From: an uncultured Oscillospiraceae bacterium
GTDB taxonomy: Bacteria; Bacillota; Clostridia; Oscillospirales; Oscillospiraceae
Direction of reading: 5' to 3'
Assembly (NCBI GenBank): GCA_900757655.1
Contig: CAAEOT010000003.1
Span: forward strand, 1-64,000
Length of the DNA stretch: 64,000 nucleotides
Numbering within the stretch: position 1 is the first letter of the stretch; each line of letters opens with the position of its first letter. The translations under genes were made by a program, and so were the position numbers. The notes under the pieces were generated by a model, which saw only the letters and a program-made list of their open reading frames with translations, was not told the DNA's origin and did not search any database. This document shows positions 48,750 through 58,226 of the stretch, one piece after another.

Positions 48750-50054
48750 TTACCAGCGCACCGTGCGCGGTGCGGCCTGGAAGGCACTGAACGTCGCAGT
48801 CGCGTCTGTCAGCGCGAGCACCTGCGTGTTGCCGTCGCCGGCAGCGTACATGCTCTGCAGCTCGGGATAGTGGTCGAGCATATCCTGCCGCGCCTCCACG
48901 CGGTCGTCCTCGACGGCCGTCGCGCTCACGCGCAGCCAGGTCTCGCCGTCAAACGCGCACAGCTCCACCTTGGGGTTCGCCGCCATCTCCTTCGACACGG
49001 CCTTGACCTTGCCGGTCTGGATATAGAGCTTGCCCTCGAACAGATTCACCGTGCCGAACGGGCGTACGTGCGGCTGGTCGCCCTCGACGGTGGCGAGATA
49101 ATACGTGCCGCATTTTTTCAGAAATTCATAGACTTCCTGCATGGCAGTTTCTCCTTCCTCCGGCTGCGCCGGGATCCGTACCAGATATTTTTCGAGCAGG
49201 CGCACGGGGTGATACGATTCCTTCGAGCGCCGCATCCCCTCGTCACCCACGTCCTCTTCGCGGTTGATGTAGCGCACGTCGGGCGTGACGAAGCACTTGG
49301 CATACTCGTTGACCAGCACCTGATAGACGCCCTCGTAGGCGATGTCCGCCTTCTCAATGTGGATGATGAGCGTATCGCCTACGATCTCACCGGCGGAAAA
49401 ACCGGCCACGCGCCCATTCACGCGCAGCAGCCCCGCGAGCGGGGCGTAAGCGTCAAAGTCGCGCAGGAATTCCCGCACGCAGCCCTCTTCCGCCTGCGCG
49501 CTGTCGCTGTCCTTGTGGTAGCGGCGGGTGAAGTCCTCAAAAAACGCGCTCACTTCCGGCAGGTTCTCCGCCGTGACGCGCTCAAACGTCCAGTCGGGGT
49601 ACAGGCGCTGGAAGCGGTGGATGTGGTTGCGCTGGCCGTTGAAGCGCCGGCCGTGGAACGTCACCATGTCCTGCGCGTCGTAGAGATAGTCGAACCAGTC
49701 GCGCACCGTCGTGACCTCCACAGCGCCGAAGCGCGCACGCAGGTTTTCCACATCGGATGCCGTAGCGGGGAAAAACTGCAGGGGCTTCCCCACTTCACGG
49801 CAATATTTCACGAGAAAATCGTATGCGTTTCCCACACACTCACCGATCGGTGTGGAAAACACCGTGCCGAGACCGGGAAACTGCTCGCGCAGCAGCAGCG
49901 TGCCGTCCAGTTCGAGCGCCGCGTCCTGAAAATACGGCTGCCAGAGCACGGCCGCGCCGGCCGAGGCATTGCACAGGCGGGTATCCTGCCGGGCAAAATA
50001 GCGCGTGAGCATCGGGATGTCCCGCACGCTCAGCGGGTGAAACGGGTCAGTCAT
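48750..50054 (-). CDS. Fusion of DUF2156 acyltransferase-like domain and flavin-binding split barrel
   Basis: A 434-residue protein. Residues 1-295 resemble DUF2156 / the C-terminal domain of phosphatidylglycerol lysyltransferases, a double GNAT fold (Y-L-Y-D-A-Q-D-M near 125, G-R-R-F-N-G-Q-R-N-H near 136, Y-I-N-R-E-E-D-V-G near 262). Residues 305-434 form a pyridoxamine-phosphate-oxidase-like split barrel (Y-Y-L-A-T-V-E-G near 320, H-V-R-P-F-G near 331). The junction E-E-G-E-T-A-M is encoded by GAGGAAGGAGAAACTGCC-ATG, so a strong ribosome site and a start codon (49142) sit exactly between the domains. A separate 130-residue flavin-barrel protein may therefore also be made. The start overlaps the stop of the DUF1292 gene by four bases. 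Substrates unknown. Confidence 0.8.
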   Translation of the reverse strand: MTDPFHPLSVRDIPMLTRYFARQDTRLCNASAGAAVLWQPYFQDAALELDGTLLLREQFPGLGTVFSTPIGECVGNAYDFLVKYCREVGKPLQFFPATASDVENLRARFGAVEVTTVRDWFDYLYDAQDMVTFHGRRFNGQRNHIHRFQRLYPDWTFERVTAENLPEVSAFFEDFTRRYHKDSDSAQAEEGCVREFLRDFDAYAPLAGLLRVNGRVAGFSAGEIVGDTLIIHIEKADIAYEGVYQVLVNEYAKCFVTPDVRYINREEDVGDEGMRRSKESYHPVRLLEKYLVRIPAQPEEGETAMQEVYEFLKKCGTYYLATVEGDQPHVRPFGTVNLFEGKLYIQTGKVKAVSKEMAANPKVELCAFDGETWLRVSATAVEDDRVEARQDMLDHYPELQSMYAAGDGNTQVLALTDATATFSAFQAAPRTVRW

Positions 50055-50371
50055 GCTTCGGGCTCGCCCTCCTGTGCGGCGGCCTGTGCCGCCTGCTCTG
50101 CCGCAGCCTGCTCGGCGAGCTTCGCCTTGAGCTCGGCAAAGCAGTGCTTGATGATGGCATATTCCTGCTCGTTTTCGAGCGCGAGCAGCGCCAGCTGGCC
50201 ATCGGCGCGCGTGTCATACCGGTTGGCGAACAGCCGCTGCTGCGCACCCTCGCCGGTCGTGAACACGACGTACGAGCGGCCGTTGTCCTCACAGTCATAG
50301 GTAAACAGCACATCGCACTGCACCTGTTTTCCGTCCGGGCCGAGGACCGCGAACGTTCCGTTTTCAAACAT
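50051..50371 (-). CDS. DUF1292 (YrzB-like) protein
   Basis: A 106-residue protein of the DUF1292 family common in Firmicutes, of unknown function. The domain covers residues 1-80 (V-L-F-T-Y-D-C near 20, F-A-N-R-Y-D near 47, A-L-L-A-L-E-N-E-Q-E-Y near 60). The tail is rich in Ala, Gln and Glu. The ATG at 50371 has AAAGGAG upstream. It is coupled (ATGA) to the acyltransferase/flavin fusion gene. Confidence 0.82.
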   Translation of the reverse strand: MFENGTFAVLGPDGKQVQCDVLFTYDCEDNGRSYVVFTTGEGAQQRLFANRYDTRADGQLALLALENEQEYAIIKHCFAELKAKLAEQAAAEQAAQAAAQEGEPEA

Positions 50372-50573
50372 GTTCTTGTGCTCCTTTTCGGGGTTTGCCC
50401 CCATCATAGCATATCGCGCGCCATTTTGCCACTGCGTTTTCCGATGCCCGCCTGGTCACCAAATTGCAGGCCAGATGAGCAACTAAAATGTGATTATTCA
50501 CCACTCTGTCCGCTTTTTCTTGAAAACTTCGTGAAAATTTCGAAAAAAATCACAATTTTTACGCAACGAAATG

Positions 50574-50602
50574 TTGATTATTGTTCGTTTTGGTGGTATC
50601 AT
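50574..50602 (+). promoter_or_regulatory. Promoter of the TetR gene at 50644
   Basis: TTGATT (50574-50579), 17 bases, TATCAT (50597-50602), about 40 bp before the start codon. Confidence 0.7.
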
Positions 50603-50643
50603 GTATGTAAAGATCACAAAAAACAGGTAGGAGGAATCGGCGA

Positions 50644-51228
50644 ATGGAAGAAAAAGTTGTAGACCGCAGAGTGCGAAAGACGAAACGGCAGCTTCGGCTT
50701 GCGCTGATGAAGCTCATGGCAGACAAGAGCATCAAGGACATTTCCGTGCGCGAGCTGGCAGCGATCGCAGACATCAACCGCGGCACCTTCTATATCCACT
50801 ATAAGGACGTGTACGACCTGCTGTCCAGCCTTGAGGATGAGCTGGCGGACGGGCTGGTCGCCGTGTGCCGCCGGCACAACGCGAAAGACTCCGAGGGCAA
50901 GACCTACCCGTACCTGATGGAGCTGTACCAGTACATCGAGCAGAATTCCGATCTGTGCCATGTGCTGCTGGGCAAAAACGGCGATATTGCCTTCACTGAC
51001 CGCATCTGCCACATCCTGCGCGACGAATTTTTGTATGACTTCCTCGCGTATTACTATCCGAACGATCCCGAGATGCTCGACTACTTCTGCTCGTTCATCG
51101 TGTCGGGCAACATGTCCCTCGCGCTCACATGGATCGACAACGGCATGAAGCAGACGCCCGAAGAAATGGCCGTGCTCGCCGGCGAGATCATCATGCACGG
51201 CGTGAAAGTGCTAGAAACAAAAGCGTAA
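50644..51228 (+). CDS. TetR/AcrR-family regulator
   Basis: A 194-residue regulator with a helix-turn-helix at residues about 33-55 (I-S-V-R-E-L-A-A-I-A-D-I-N-R-G-T-F-Y-I-H-Y) and a C-terminal domain of the TetR_C_33-like type (Y-Q-Y-I-E-Q-N-S-D-L near 105). AGGAGG lies ten bases before the ATG. It has its own promoter and terminator, and no adjacent gene is an obvious target; the fusion operon on the other strand is the closest candidate. Confidence 0.88.
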   Translation: MEEKVVDRRVRKTKRQLRLALMKLMADKSIKDISVRELAAIADINRGTFYIHYKDVYDLLSSLEDELADGLVAVCRRHNAKDSEGKTYPYLMELYQYIEQNSDLCHVLLGKNGDIAFTDRICHILRDEFLYDFLAYYYPNDPEMLDYFCSFIVSGNMSLALTWIDNGMKQTPEEMAVLAGEIIMHGVKVLETKA

Positions 51229-51243
51229 AGCCCGCAGGGCAGC

Positions 51244-51280
51244 AAAAAGTCCCGGAAACCATAGTTTCCGGGACTTTTTA
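51244..51280. terminator. Bidirectional terminator after TetR
   Basis: AAAAAGTCCCGGAAA and its complement form a perfect stem around CCATAG, ending in TTTTT. Confidence 0.93.
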
Positions 51281-51340
51281 TCGTTTCGGGCATATCACCT
51301 CAGGCGGCGTGCGCCGCCCCGCAGCCCGCAGGAAAATCGA

Positions 51341-52603
51341 TCAGAGCGCCGCACGCATGGCGGCGAAGGCCGTGTCCACAGCGCGGTAAATGTCCTGCAC
51401 CGGCTCGCCGACGAAAAACGCGCCGTTTTCATACAGCACCCGCCCGGCGACCATCGTCAGGCGCACGTTCTCCTTCGAGCCGCTGTAGACCAGGTTGCGC
51501 GCAACGTTGTGCACCGGCTGCATGTTCGGCCGCTGCAGGTCGATGACGATCAGGTCCGCCTGCTTGCCGGGGGCGAGCACGTCGCAGTCGGTCAGGCCCA
51601 TGGCCTGCGCACCGCCGACCGTTGCCATGTGCAGCACATCGTCCGCCGGGAGGGCGGCCGCGTCGCCGCAGCGCAGCTTTTGCAGCACGGCGGCCAGATA
51701 CATCTCGCGGAAGAAATCGAGCGCGTTGTTGCTCGACGGGCCGTCGGTGCCGATGGCCATATGGATGCCCAGAGCCCGCATCTGCTCGAGCGGGGCGATG
51801 CCGCTGGCGAGCTTGGCGTTCGAGCCGGGGTTCGTGACAGCCCAGAGCCCGCGATCCCGGAAGATCTCCAGATCGTGCTCCGTCATGTGCACGCAGTGGA
51901 ACCCGCCGCCGCCGTAGTCAAAGTGGCCGAGGGATGCAAACAGCTCCGTCGGCGTCTTGCCCCAGCGGGCCTGACACTCGGCCACCTCGCGCGCGGTCTC
52001 GGCATTGTGCGCAAACACCGGCGCGTGCAGCGCGCGGGCCAGCTCGCCGGCCTCGGTCATCTCGGCGATGCTCGAGGTATACTCCGAGTGCAGGCCAAGC
52101 TGATAGGAGATCAGCGGGTGCAGGGCGTTGAATTTGCGGTATTCCGCTTCGAGCTGCTGCGCGCTGCCGCCGCCCCCGCACAGCACCGTGCGGAAACCGC
52201 AGTCGATGCTCGCCTGCGCGATGGCCTCGCGGAAATAATACATGTCAAAGCCGGCCGTGATGCCGCTCGTGAGATATTCGAGGATCGACAGCTCTGTAAA
52301 CGCATACACCGCCTCGGGCGTGAGCTTGGCCTCCAGCGGGAAGATCTGCTCAAACAGCCACGGCTGCAGCGGCACATCATCGGCATACGAGCGTACAAAG
52401 CTCATGCCGGCGTGCGCGTGCGCGTTCTTGAAGCCCGGCATGACAAGATCACCACCGAGATCGATCTGCCGCTCAAATGCGGGCAGCGTCTCCGGCGTGG
52501 GACCAACATAGGCGATCTTGTCCCCATCGGTCCAGACCTCGTCCGTCGTGACAGACACACCTTCCGTCATCGTGAGCGTGCGGCCGTTGAAAAAGCGGAT
52601 CAT
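51341..52603 (-). CDS. Amidohydrolase (cytosine/adenosine-type deaminase superfamily)
   Basis: A 420-residue metal-dependent hydrolase of the ATZ/TRZ-MtaD group. Metal ligands are visible: H-A-H-A near 63 (H-x-H), H-N-A-E-T near 195, H-C-V-H-M near 236 and G-T-D-G-P-S-S-N near 286. Typical substrates are amino-purines, S-adenosylhomocysteine/methylthioadenosine or guanine, but this copy cannot be assigned safely. GGAGG precedes the ATG at 52603. Single gene. Confidence 0.88.
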   Translation of the reverse strand: MIRFFNGRTLTMTEGVSVTTDEVWTDGDKIAYVGPTPETLPAFERQIDLGGDLVMPGFKNAHAHAGMSFVRSYADDVPLQPWLFEQIFPLEAKLTPEAVYAFTELSILEYLTSGITAGFDMYYFREAIAQASIDCGFRTVLCGGGGSAQQLEAEYRKFNALHPLISYQLGLHSEYTSSIAEMTEAGELARALHAPVFAHNAETAREVAECQARWGKTPTELFASLGHFDYGGGGFHCVHMTEHDLEIFRDRGLWAVTNPGSNAKLASGIAPLEQMRALGIHMAIGTDGPSSNNALDFFREMYLAAVLQKLRCGDAAALPADDVLHMATVGGAQAMGLTDCDVLAPGKQADLIVIDLQRPNMQPVHNVARNLVYSGSKENVRLTMVAGRVLYENGAFFVGEPVQDIYRAVDTAFAAMRAAL

Positions 52604-52755
52604 AGGCTCAGCCTCCGTTTCCTGAAATGCTCCTGCATTATACGCCGGATCGGCCCGCTTGGCAATCAATTCCGAAAAAATTCACAAACCGGTTGAAGCC
52701 CGGCCGGTTTTTCGCTATAATAGATAGCAATCATCTCCCATCAGGAGGCAGGATC

Positions 52756-53220
52756 ATGACCAAAGAAAACATCTATTACATGGACGACAACGCATTTGAC
52801 CGCTTTTATAAGCGCGCACGTTACCAGGCCAACAGCTTCGTGGCCGGGAAATTCGGCAGCAAGGCGGCCGATTATCTCACGACGCTGCCGGACTTTGCCT
52901 ACCTTATCTGCAAGCTCATGCTCGACCCCGATGTGCCCTCGAGCCGCAAGCTCGACCTCGGCCTTGCGCTGCTGTATGTGCTCTCGCCGCTGGACTTTGT
53001 GCCGGACTCTTTCCCGCTGCTCGGCAAGATTGACGATGTGTACGCCATCCTCGTGTCGGTGGCCAAGCTCCTGCGCAGCACCGACCGCAATATCATCCTG
53101 CGCCACTGGCTCGGCGATCCCGAGACGATCGACACCGTGCGCGCGTGGCTCAACTACTTCGATGAGAAGTTCGGTTCCGGCCTCATGAAAAAGATTGCCG
53201 GCACGGTCAGGCACGCCTGA
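52756..53220 (+). CDS. DUF1232 (YkvA-like) membrane-associated protein
   Basis: A 154-residue protein with the DUF1232 core around L-A-L-L-Y-V-L-S-P-L-D-F-V-P-D-S-F-P-L-L-G (about residues 72-92), a short hydrophobic turn followed by P-x-D-x-x-P-D. The family's function is unknown; a membrane association is likely. AGGAGG lies before the ATG. Confidence 0.88.
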   Translation: MTKENIYYMDDNAFDRFYKRARYQANSFVAGKFGSKAADYLTTLPDFAYLICKLMLDPDVPSSRKLDLGLALLYVLSPLDFVPDSFPLLGKIDDVYAILVSVAKLLRSTDRNIILRHWLGDPETIDTVRAWLNYFDEKFGSGLMKKIAGTVRHA

Positions 53221-53233
53221 GAAAATTCGTAAA

Positions 53234-53268
53234 AACGCCCGTCATCCGTTCGGATGGCGGGCGTTTCG
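53234..53268. terminator. Bidirectional terminator
   Basis: AAACGCCCGTCATCC and GGATGGCGGGCGTTT pair around GTTC (one G-T pair), between convergent genes. Confidence 0.9.
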
Positions 53269-53277
53269 CATTTCCCG

Positions 53278-54462
53278 TTACTTTTCGAACCAGTCAAACA
53301 CGTCCAGCCGCTTCCAGAAGCTCTGCTTCGGCGTGAACACGGCCGCATAGTCGATGCTGCGGAACTTCGGCTCCCAGCTGATGTCCGCCTCGTCCACCCA
53401 GCCCGTCAGCAGGCTGCCGAGCTGATCCTGCGCCACGAGCATCTGCAGCGTCTGCCGGCTGCCGTCGCTGCTCATGACCAGGTCGTCGCCCTGGATCGGC
53501 ATGCGCAGAATGACGTGGTAGCCGTGCTGACTCTCCACCACGCCGGACACCTCGTAGGGCTCGAGCGCCTTGCAGGCGTCCTCGAACTCCGTGACCATGG
53601 TGCCGGAGGTGAAGCAATAGCCGTGCGGGTAGCTGCTCTCGCCGGTGTCCTCGTTGTACTGCTCCATGAGCTGGTCAAACAGCTCCACGCGCTTGTCGGG
53701 GTCGGTCACGGCACGGAGCTGCGCTGCGACCTGCTCGGCCTGCTGCTTCTTGGCGGCCTTGTCCGCGTCCGAGAGGGCGGTGCCGCTGTCGTCCGTCGTC
53801 TTGAAGAGGATGTGCTTTGCCGTCATGTAGCTGTTGGTCTCGGCATATTCCTGCACGTCCTCGTCGGAGATGTTCGCACCGTTTTCGCCGAAGAGCTTGC
53901 TGGCCAGACCGTTATAGAGATACTGCGTCTTGGTGAAGTACTTGAACAGGTCCAGATCCATGTAGTACGACTGGAGCTTTTCGTTCAGCTCGGCCTCGGT
54001 GCCGCCGTCGCCCACGACGTTCTGAATGGTCTGGTCGATCGTATCCTGCACGTACTGTTCGCCCGCCGCGTCAAACGTCACGCCGTTTTCCGCCGCCTTG
54101 GTCTCGATGAGGTGGTTCCAGGCGACGTTGTTGACGACGCTCTTGGTCACGATGTCGCTGTACGTCTCACCCGTGCTCTCATTGTAGACCGCGCTCCAGT
54201 CCGTGATCTGCATGCCGTAGCGCTCCATGTTCGCCATGATGGCGCACAGGAAATAGGCATACTCGTTCCAATATACGGTACTGCCGTTGATGGTCATGAC
54301 TTTCTTATTGCTCTTATAAGCATTCAGCGCAGCGGCATACTTGTTGGTCGAGGCATCGCTGCTCTCTTCCGAGTAGCTGCGCACGCGGGTCGAGGTGCAG
54401 CCGGTCAGGCAGCACACGGCCATTACGAGTGCCAGCAGCAGGGCGGTGATTCTGGTTTTCAT
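53278..54462 (-). CDS. PrsA/SurA-like peptidyl-prolyl isomerase lipoprotein
   Basis: A 394-residue extracytoplasmic lipoprotein: signal peptide M-K-T-R-I-T-A-L-L-L-A-L with lipobox L-T-G-C (Cys22). An N-terminal SurA-like helical part (I-N-G-S-T-V-Y-W-N-E-Y near 55) follows, then a parvulin-type region from A-K-H-I-L-F near 212 to G-Y-H-V-I-L near 320. It would help fold exported proteins. The ATG at 54462 follows AAAGGAAG. It lies directly downstream of mfd (38 bp) and may share its transcript. Confidence 0.88.
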   Translation of the reverse strand: MKTRITALLLALVMAVCCLTGCTSTRVRSYSEESSDASTNKYAAALNAYKSNKKVMTINGSTVYWNEYAYFLCAIMANMERYGMQITDWSAVYNESTGETYSDIVTKSVVNNVAWNHLIETKAAENGVTFDAAGEQYVQDTIDQTIQNVVGDGGTEAELNEKLQSYYMDLDLFKYFTKTQYLYNGLASKLFGENGANISDEDVQEYAETNSYMTAKHILFKTTDDSGTALSDADKAAKKQQAEQVAAQLRAVTDPDKRVELFDQLMEQYNEDTGESSYPHGYCFTSGTMVTEFEDACKALEPYEVSGVVESQHGYHVILRMPIQGDDLVMSSDGSRQTLQMLVAQDQLGSLLTGWVDEADISWEPKFRSIDYAAVFTPKQSFWKRLDVFDWFEK

Positions 54463-54499
54463 CAGCAAACGCTTCCTTTCGTTTCGTTGCACATGGGTG

Positions 54500-57400
54500 T
54501 CATGCGCGGTCTCCCTGGGCGTCTGCCCATGCGGAAACAAACGCTCTTGCCTGTTCGATCACGTGAGTGCGGGTCTTGAGGCGCAGAATGACGCCCGGCT
54601 TTGCCCCCGCATCCACCTTCAAGCGGCCCTTGAATTCCGGCCGGGCGTACAGTGCCGATACCTTCTGCATATCGAACTGCGCCAGCAGGAACTTCAAACA
54701 GCCGTTTTTCTGCGAAATGTCCGTCACGCCGACCTTGCCGGCGTCGGCCCGCAGCAGTGCCACCTGCACGAGCGTGTATACGCTCGGCGGCGGGTCGCCG
54801 AAGCGGTCGATGACTTCGTCCATGAGGTCGTCGGCCTCCGCCTCCGTGCGCACGAGCGCGATGCGGCGGTAGAGATCCATGCGCTGCTCCTGACTGGGCA
54901 CATAGCTCTCCGGGATGTTGGCCGACACGGCAAGGTCGGCCGCGCACTCGGCGCGCTGCTCAGGCTTTTCGCCGCGCTCTTCGAGTACGGCCTCCTCCAG
55001 CAGCTTGAGGTACATATCATAACCAACGTCGATCATGTGGCCCGACTGCTCAGCCCCGAGCAGGCTGCCCGCGCCGCGGATCTCCAGGTCGCGCATGGCG
55101 ATGCGGAAACCGGAGTTGAACTCCGCAAACTCGCGGATGGCGCTCAGACGCTTTTCGGCAATCTCGCTCAGCTCGCGCCCGCGCCGGAACGTCAGGTACG
55201 CGCTCGCGCGCCGGTTCGAGCGGCCCACACGCCCGCGCAGCTGGTGCAGCTGGGCAAGACCCATGCGGTCGGCGTCTTCGATGATGAGGGTGTTCACATT
55301 CGGAATGTCGATACCGGTCTCAATGATCGTCGTGCAGACCAGGATCTGCGTCTCGCCCGTGACCATGCGCTCCATGACCGTTGAGAGCTGCTCCTCATTC
55401 ATCTGGCCGTGCGCCACGTCTACGACCGCGCCGTCGAGCATCTTCGAGATGCGCAGGGCGGTGCGCTCGATGTTTTCAATGCGGTTGTGCAGGTAAAACA
55501 CCTGCCCGCCGCGCTGCAGCTCGCGGCGCATGGCGTCGCACAGCACGTTCCAGTCGTGCTCCATAACGAAGGTCTGCACCGGGATGCGATCCTGCGGCGG
55601 CTCCTCGATGGTAGACATGTCGCGGATGCCGGACAGGGCCATGTTCAGCGTGCGCGGGATGGGCGTGGCCGAGAGCGTGAGCACATCGACCGCGCGGCTC
55701 ATCTCCTTGATGTGCTCCTTGTGCGCCACGCCGAAGCGCTGCTCTTCATCGACGATGAGCAGGCCGAGGTTTTTAAACTCGATGTTCTTTTGCAGCAGCT
55801 TATGCGTGCCGATCACAAGATCGCACTTGCCGCTGCGCATATCCGCGAGCGTCTGACGAATCTGACTCTGCGAGCAAAAGCGCGAGAGCATCCGGATCTC
55901 GACCGGGAAACCGTAAAACCGCTGCACAGCCGTCTGATAGTGCTGCTGTGCAAGCACGGTCGTCGGCACCAGAATGGCCGCCTGCCGCCCGTCGAGCACG
56001 CACTTCATGACCGCGCGCAGGGCGACCTCGGTCTTGCCGTAGCCTACGTCGCCGCACAGGAGGCGGTCCATGGGCACGGGCTTTTCCATGTCGGCCTTGA
56101 TCTCATCGATGCACCGCAGCTGGTCGTCCGTCTCCGGATAGCCGAAGTGCTCCTCAAACTCCGTCTGCCACGGACTGTCGGGCGCGAAGGCATGGCCTTT
56201 CGTGCGGCTGCGCGCGGCGTAGAGCGCGGTGAGCTCCTTGGCCATGCTTTTTGCGGCCGCTTTGGCGCGCGTTTTCGTGCGCGCCCACTCCGTGCCGCCC
56301 ATTTTGGAGAGCTTGACGGGCCGGTCCTCGCCCGCGCCGATATATTTGCTCACAAGATCCAGCTGCGTCGCTGGGACATAGAGCGTGTCCGCTCCGGCGT
56401 AGCTGATCTTGATATAGTCCTTCACCGCACCGTCGACCGGCATCTGCACAATGCCCGCAAAGCGGCCGATGCCGTGGTATTCATGCACGACGAGGTCGCC
56501 GACGGAAAGGTCCGTGTAGGAGTTGATCTTTTCGCGGTTCGTTTGTTTTTTGTGCTTTGCGCGCCGCAGACCGGACGCAGCGATCTGCGTGTCCGTGAGG
56601 ATGGCGAGCCTTGCATACGGAAACTCGATGCCGGCCGAGAGGCTGCCCGCCGTGACGAGGCACCGCCCCGGCTCCGGCAGCGCGTCCGGGTGCTCAGCTG
56701 CCGCGGCATGGATGCCGTGCCCGTCAAGAAACTCGCACAAAATACGCGCCCGGCGCATATCGCCCGCCAGCACGACCACGCGGTAGCCGAGATTCTGATA
56801 GTGCGCAATATCGTCCGCAGCGGTCTGACTGCTGCCACCGTAGGACGGGAGCTGCTTTGCCGTCAGGCTCACGAGCGTGCGCGCCTCGATGGGACTGCGG
56901 CCGAGCTGCAGCCCGTCAGCCAGTACGATGGGCCAGGCCTGAACTCTGCGCATCATGTCGGCAAACGGCTCGTAGAAAGTTTCCGCGCGTGCGGCCATCG
57001 TGCCGCTGCGCACGAGCAGAGCGACATCTTCCCGCAGCTGCGCGGTGTACTCCTTTGCACGCTCGGCACAGCGCGCCGGCTGGTCGATCAGCACGGCCGC
57101 CTCCGGTGTGAGATAGTCCAGCGCCGTGGCAAACGTGTCGTACACGAAGCCCATATACCGGTCGGCCGCCGGGAGCACGCAGTCATTGCAGAGCTTTTCC
57201 CCGTCGGCACGCAGGGCCTCGGCGAGCTTTTGCGCCGTTTCGTTGTCTTTTTTCGCGGCAGTGCGGTCTGCAAGCTTTTGCAGCTTTTCGCCCAGCGCGG
57301 CGCTGCCGCCCGGATACAGCGGCGTCAGCGTCTCCGCCGCCGGCAGGATGCGGCAGCTGTCGAGCGGTTGGGTGCGCCGCTGGCTCTCGGGATCGAAAAA

Positions 57401-58060
57401 GCCCATGGAATCCACATCGTCGCCCCAGAACTCCACGCGCACCGGCTGCGGATACGCAGGGGAGAAAAAGTCCAGAATGCCGCCGCGGCGCGAAAACTGG
57501 CCCGCCCCCTCGACCTGTGCCGTGCGCAGATAGCCGCAGCGCAGCAGTGCATCCTCAGCGTCCTCGGGCGGCAGGGAGCTGCCGTCGCGGATTTCAAAGG
57601 CCGCCTGCAGCAGTTTTTTCTTCGGCATGGCGCGCTGCAGCAGACCCGAGACCGTGCACACCACAGCCGGCGCCGTCCCGGCAGCGAGCGCATAAAGCGC
57701 GCTCAGGCGCTTTTGCTCCGTCTGGCGCGAGACGCTCTCGACCGTGTAAAACGTATAGTCGCGCGCCGTCAGCAGCGGCACGTCCTGCCCCAGCAGGGCG
57801 GAGAGGTCTTTTTGAAACAGCTCGGCTGCCGCCTCGTCCGGACACACGGCCAGCACCGGCGCATCGAGCTGCGCGTGCATCGACGCCGCCAGCAGCGCCC
57901 GTGCGCTCGCCGGCAGACCCGAAATGCGCGCAGGAAGCCGCCCGCTCTCCAACAACGCCGGGAGGGCGGCTGCTTCCGTATCGCCGAACAGTTGTCCGGC
58001 CTGCGCGACCAGGAACAAAACAACACCTGCTTTATGTAAAAAATCGTGTTTTTTTATCAT
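54500..58060 (-). CDS. mfd: Transcription-repair coupling factor
   Basis: An 1186-residue ATP-dependent translocase that removes stalled RNA polymerase and recruits UvrA. The UvrB-like N-terminal part (about 1-330), the RNA polymerase interaction domain (V-H-E-Y-H-G-I-G-R-F near 500) and the RecG-like motor follow in the usual order. The motor shows Walker A G-D-V-G-Y-G-K-T-E near 640, D-E-E-Q-R-F-G near 740, S-A-T-P-I-P-R-T near 770. The C-terminal UvrA-binding domain closes the protein. The ATG at 58060 has only a weak ribosome site (CAGGTTG). It is divergent from dnaA. Confidence 0.96.
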   Translation of the reverse strand: MIKKHDFLHKAGVVLFLVAQAGQLFGDTEAAALPALLESGRLPARISGLPASARALLAASMHAQLDAPVLAVCPDEAAAELFQKDLSALLGQDVPLLTARDYTFYTVESVSRQTEQKRLSALYALAAGTAPAVVCTVSGLLQRAMPKKKLLQAAFEIRDGSSLPPEDAEDALLRCGYLRTAQVEGAGQFSRRGGILDFFSPAYPQPVRVEFWGDDVDSMGFFDPESQRRTQPLDSCRILPAAETLTPLYPGGSAALGEKLQKLADRTAAKKDNETAQKLAEALRADGEKLCNDCVLPAADRYMGFVYDTFATALDYLTPEAAVLIDQPARCAERAKEYTAQLREDVALLVRSGTMAARAETFYEPFADMMRRVQAWPIVLADGLQLGRSPIEARTLVSLTAKQLPSYGGSSQTAADDIAHYQNLGYRVVVLAGDMRRARILCEFLDGHGIHAAAAEHPDALPEPGRCLVTAGSLSAGIEFPYARLAILTDTQIAASGLRRAKHKKQTNREKINSYTDLSVGDLVVHEYHGIGRFAGIVQMPVDGAVKDYIKISYAGADTLYVPATQLDLVSKYIGAGEDRPVKLSKMGGTEWARTKTRAKAAAKSMAKELTALYAARSRTKGHAFAPDSPWQTEFEEHFGYPETDDQLRCIDEIKADMEKPVPMDRLLCGDVGYGKTEVALRAVMKCVLDGRQAAILVPTTVLAQQHYQTAVQRFYGFPVEIRMLSRFCSQSQIRQTLADMRSGKCDLVIGTHKLLQKNIEFKNLGLLIVDEEQRFGVAHKEHIKEMSRAVDVLTLSATPIPRTLNMALSGIRDMSTIEEPPQDRIPVQTFVMEHDWNVLCDAMRRELQRGGQVFYLHNRIENIERTALRISKMLDGAVVDVAHGQMNEEQLSTVMERMVTGETQILVCTTIIETGIDIPNVNTLIIEDADRMGLAQLHQLRGRVGRSNRRASAYLTFRRGRELSEIAEKRLSAIREFAEFNSGFRIAMRDLEIRGAGSLLGAEQSGHMIDVGYDMYLKLLEEAVLEERGEKPEQRAECAADLAVSANIPESYVPSQEQRMDLYRRIALVRTEAEADDLMDEVIDRFGDPPPSVYTLVQVALLRADAGKVGVTDISQKNGCLKFLLAQFDMQKVSALYARPEFKGRLKVDAGAKPGVILRLKTRTHVIEQARAFVSAWADAQGDRA

Positions 58061-58140
58061 ACCACAACCTGCACAGGAAAAGCAAATCCTTTGCACGGCA
58101 GATTCTACACCTATTTATATAATAAATCCGAACATTATTG

Positions 58141-58169
58141 TTGAAATAATCATGAATTTTTGCTATACT
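58141..58169 (+). promoter_or_regulatory. dnaA promoter
   Basis: TTGAAA (58141-58146), 17 bases, TATACT (58164-58169), 58 bp before the dnaA start, in an AT-rich mfd-dnaA gap. Confidence 0.78.
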
Positions 58170-58226
58170 GATAGGGCTGATACCAGCGTATCCGCGCAGT
58201 GAAAAATCATCGAAGGAGCCGAACCT

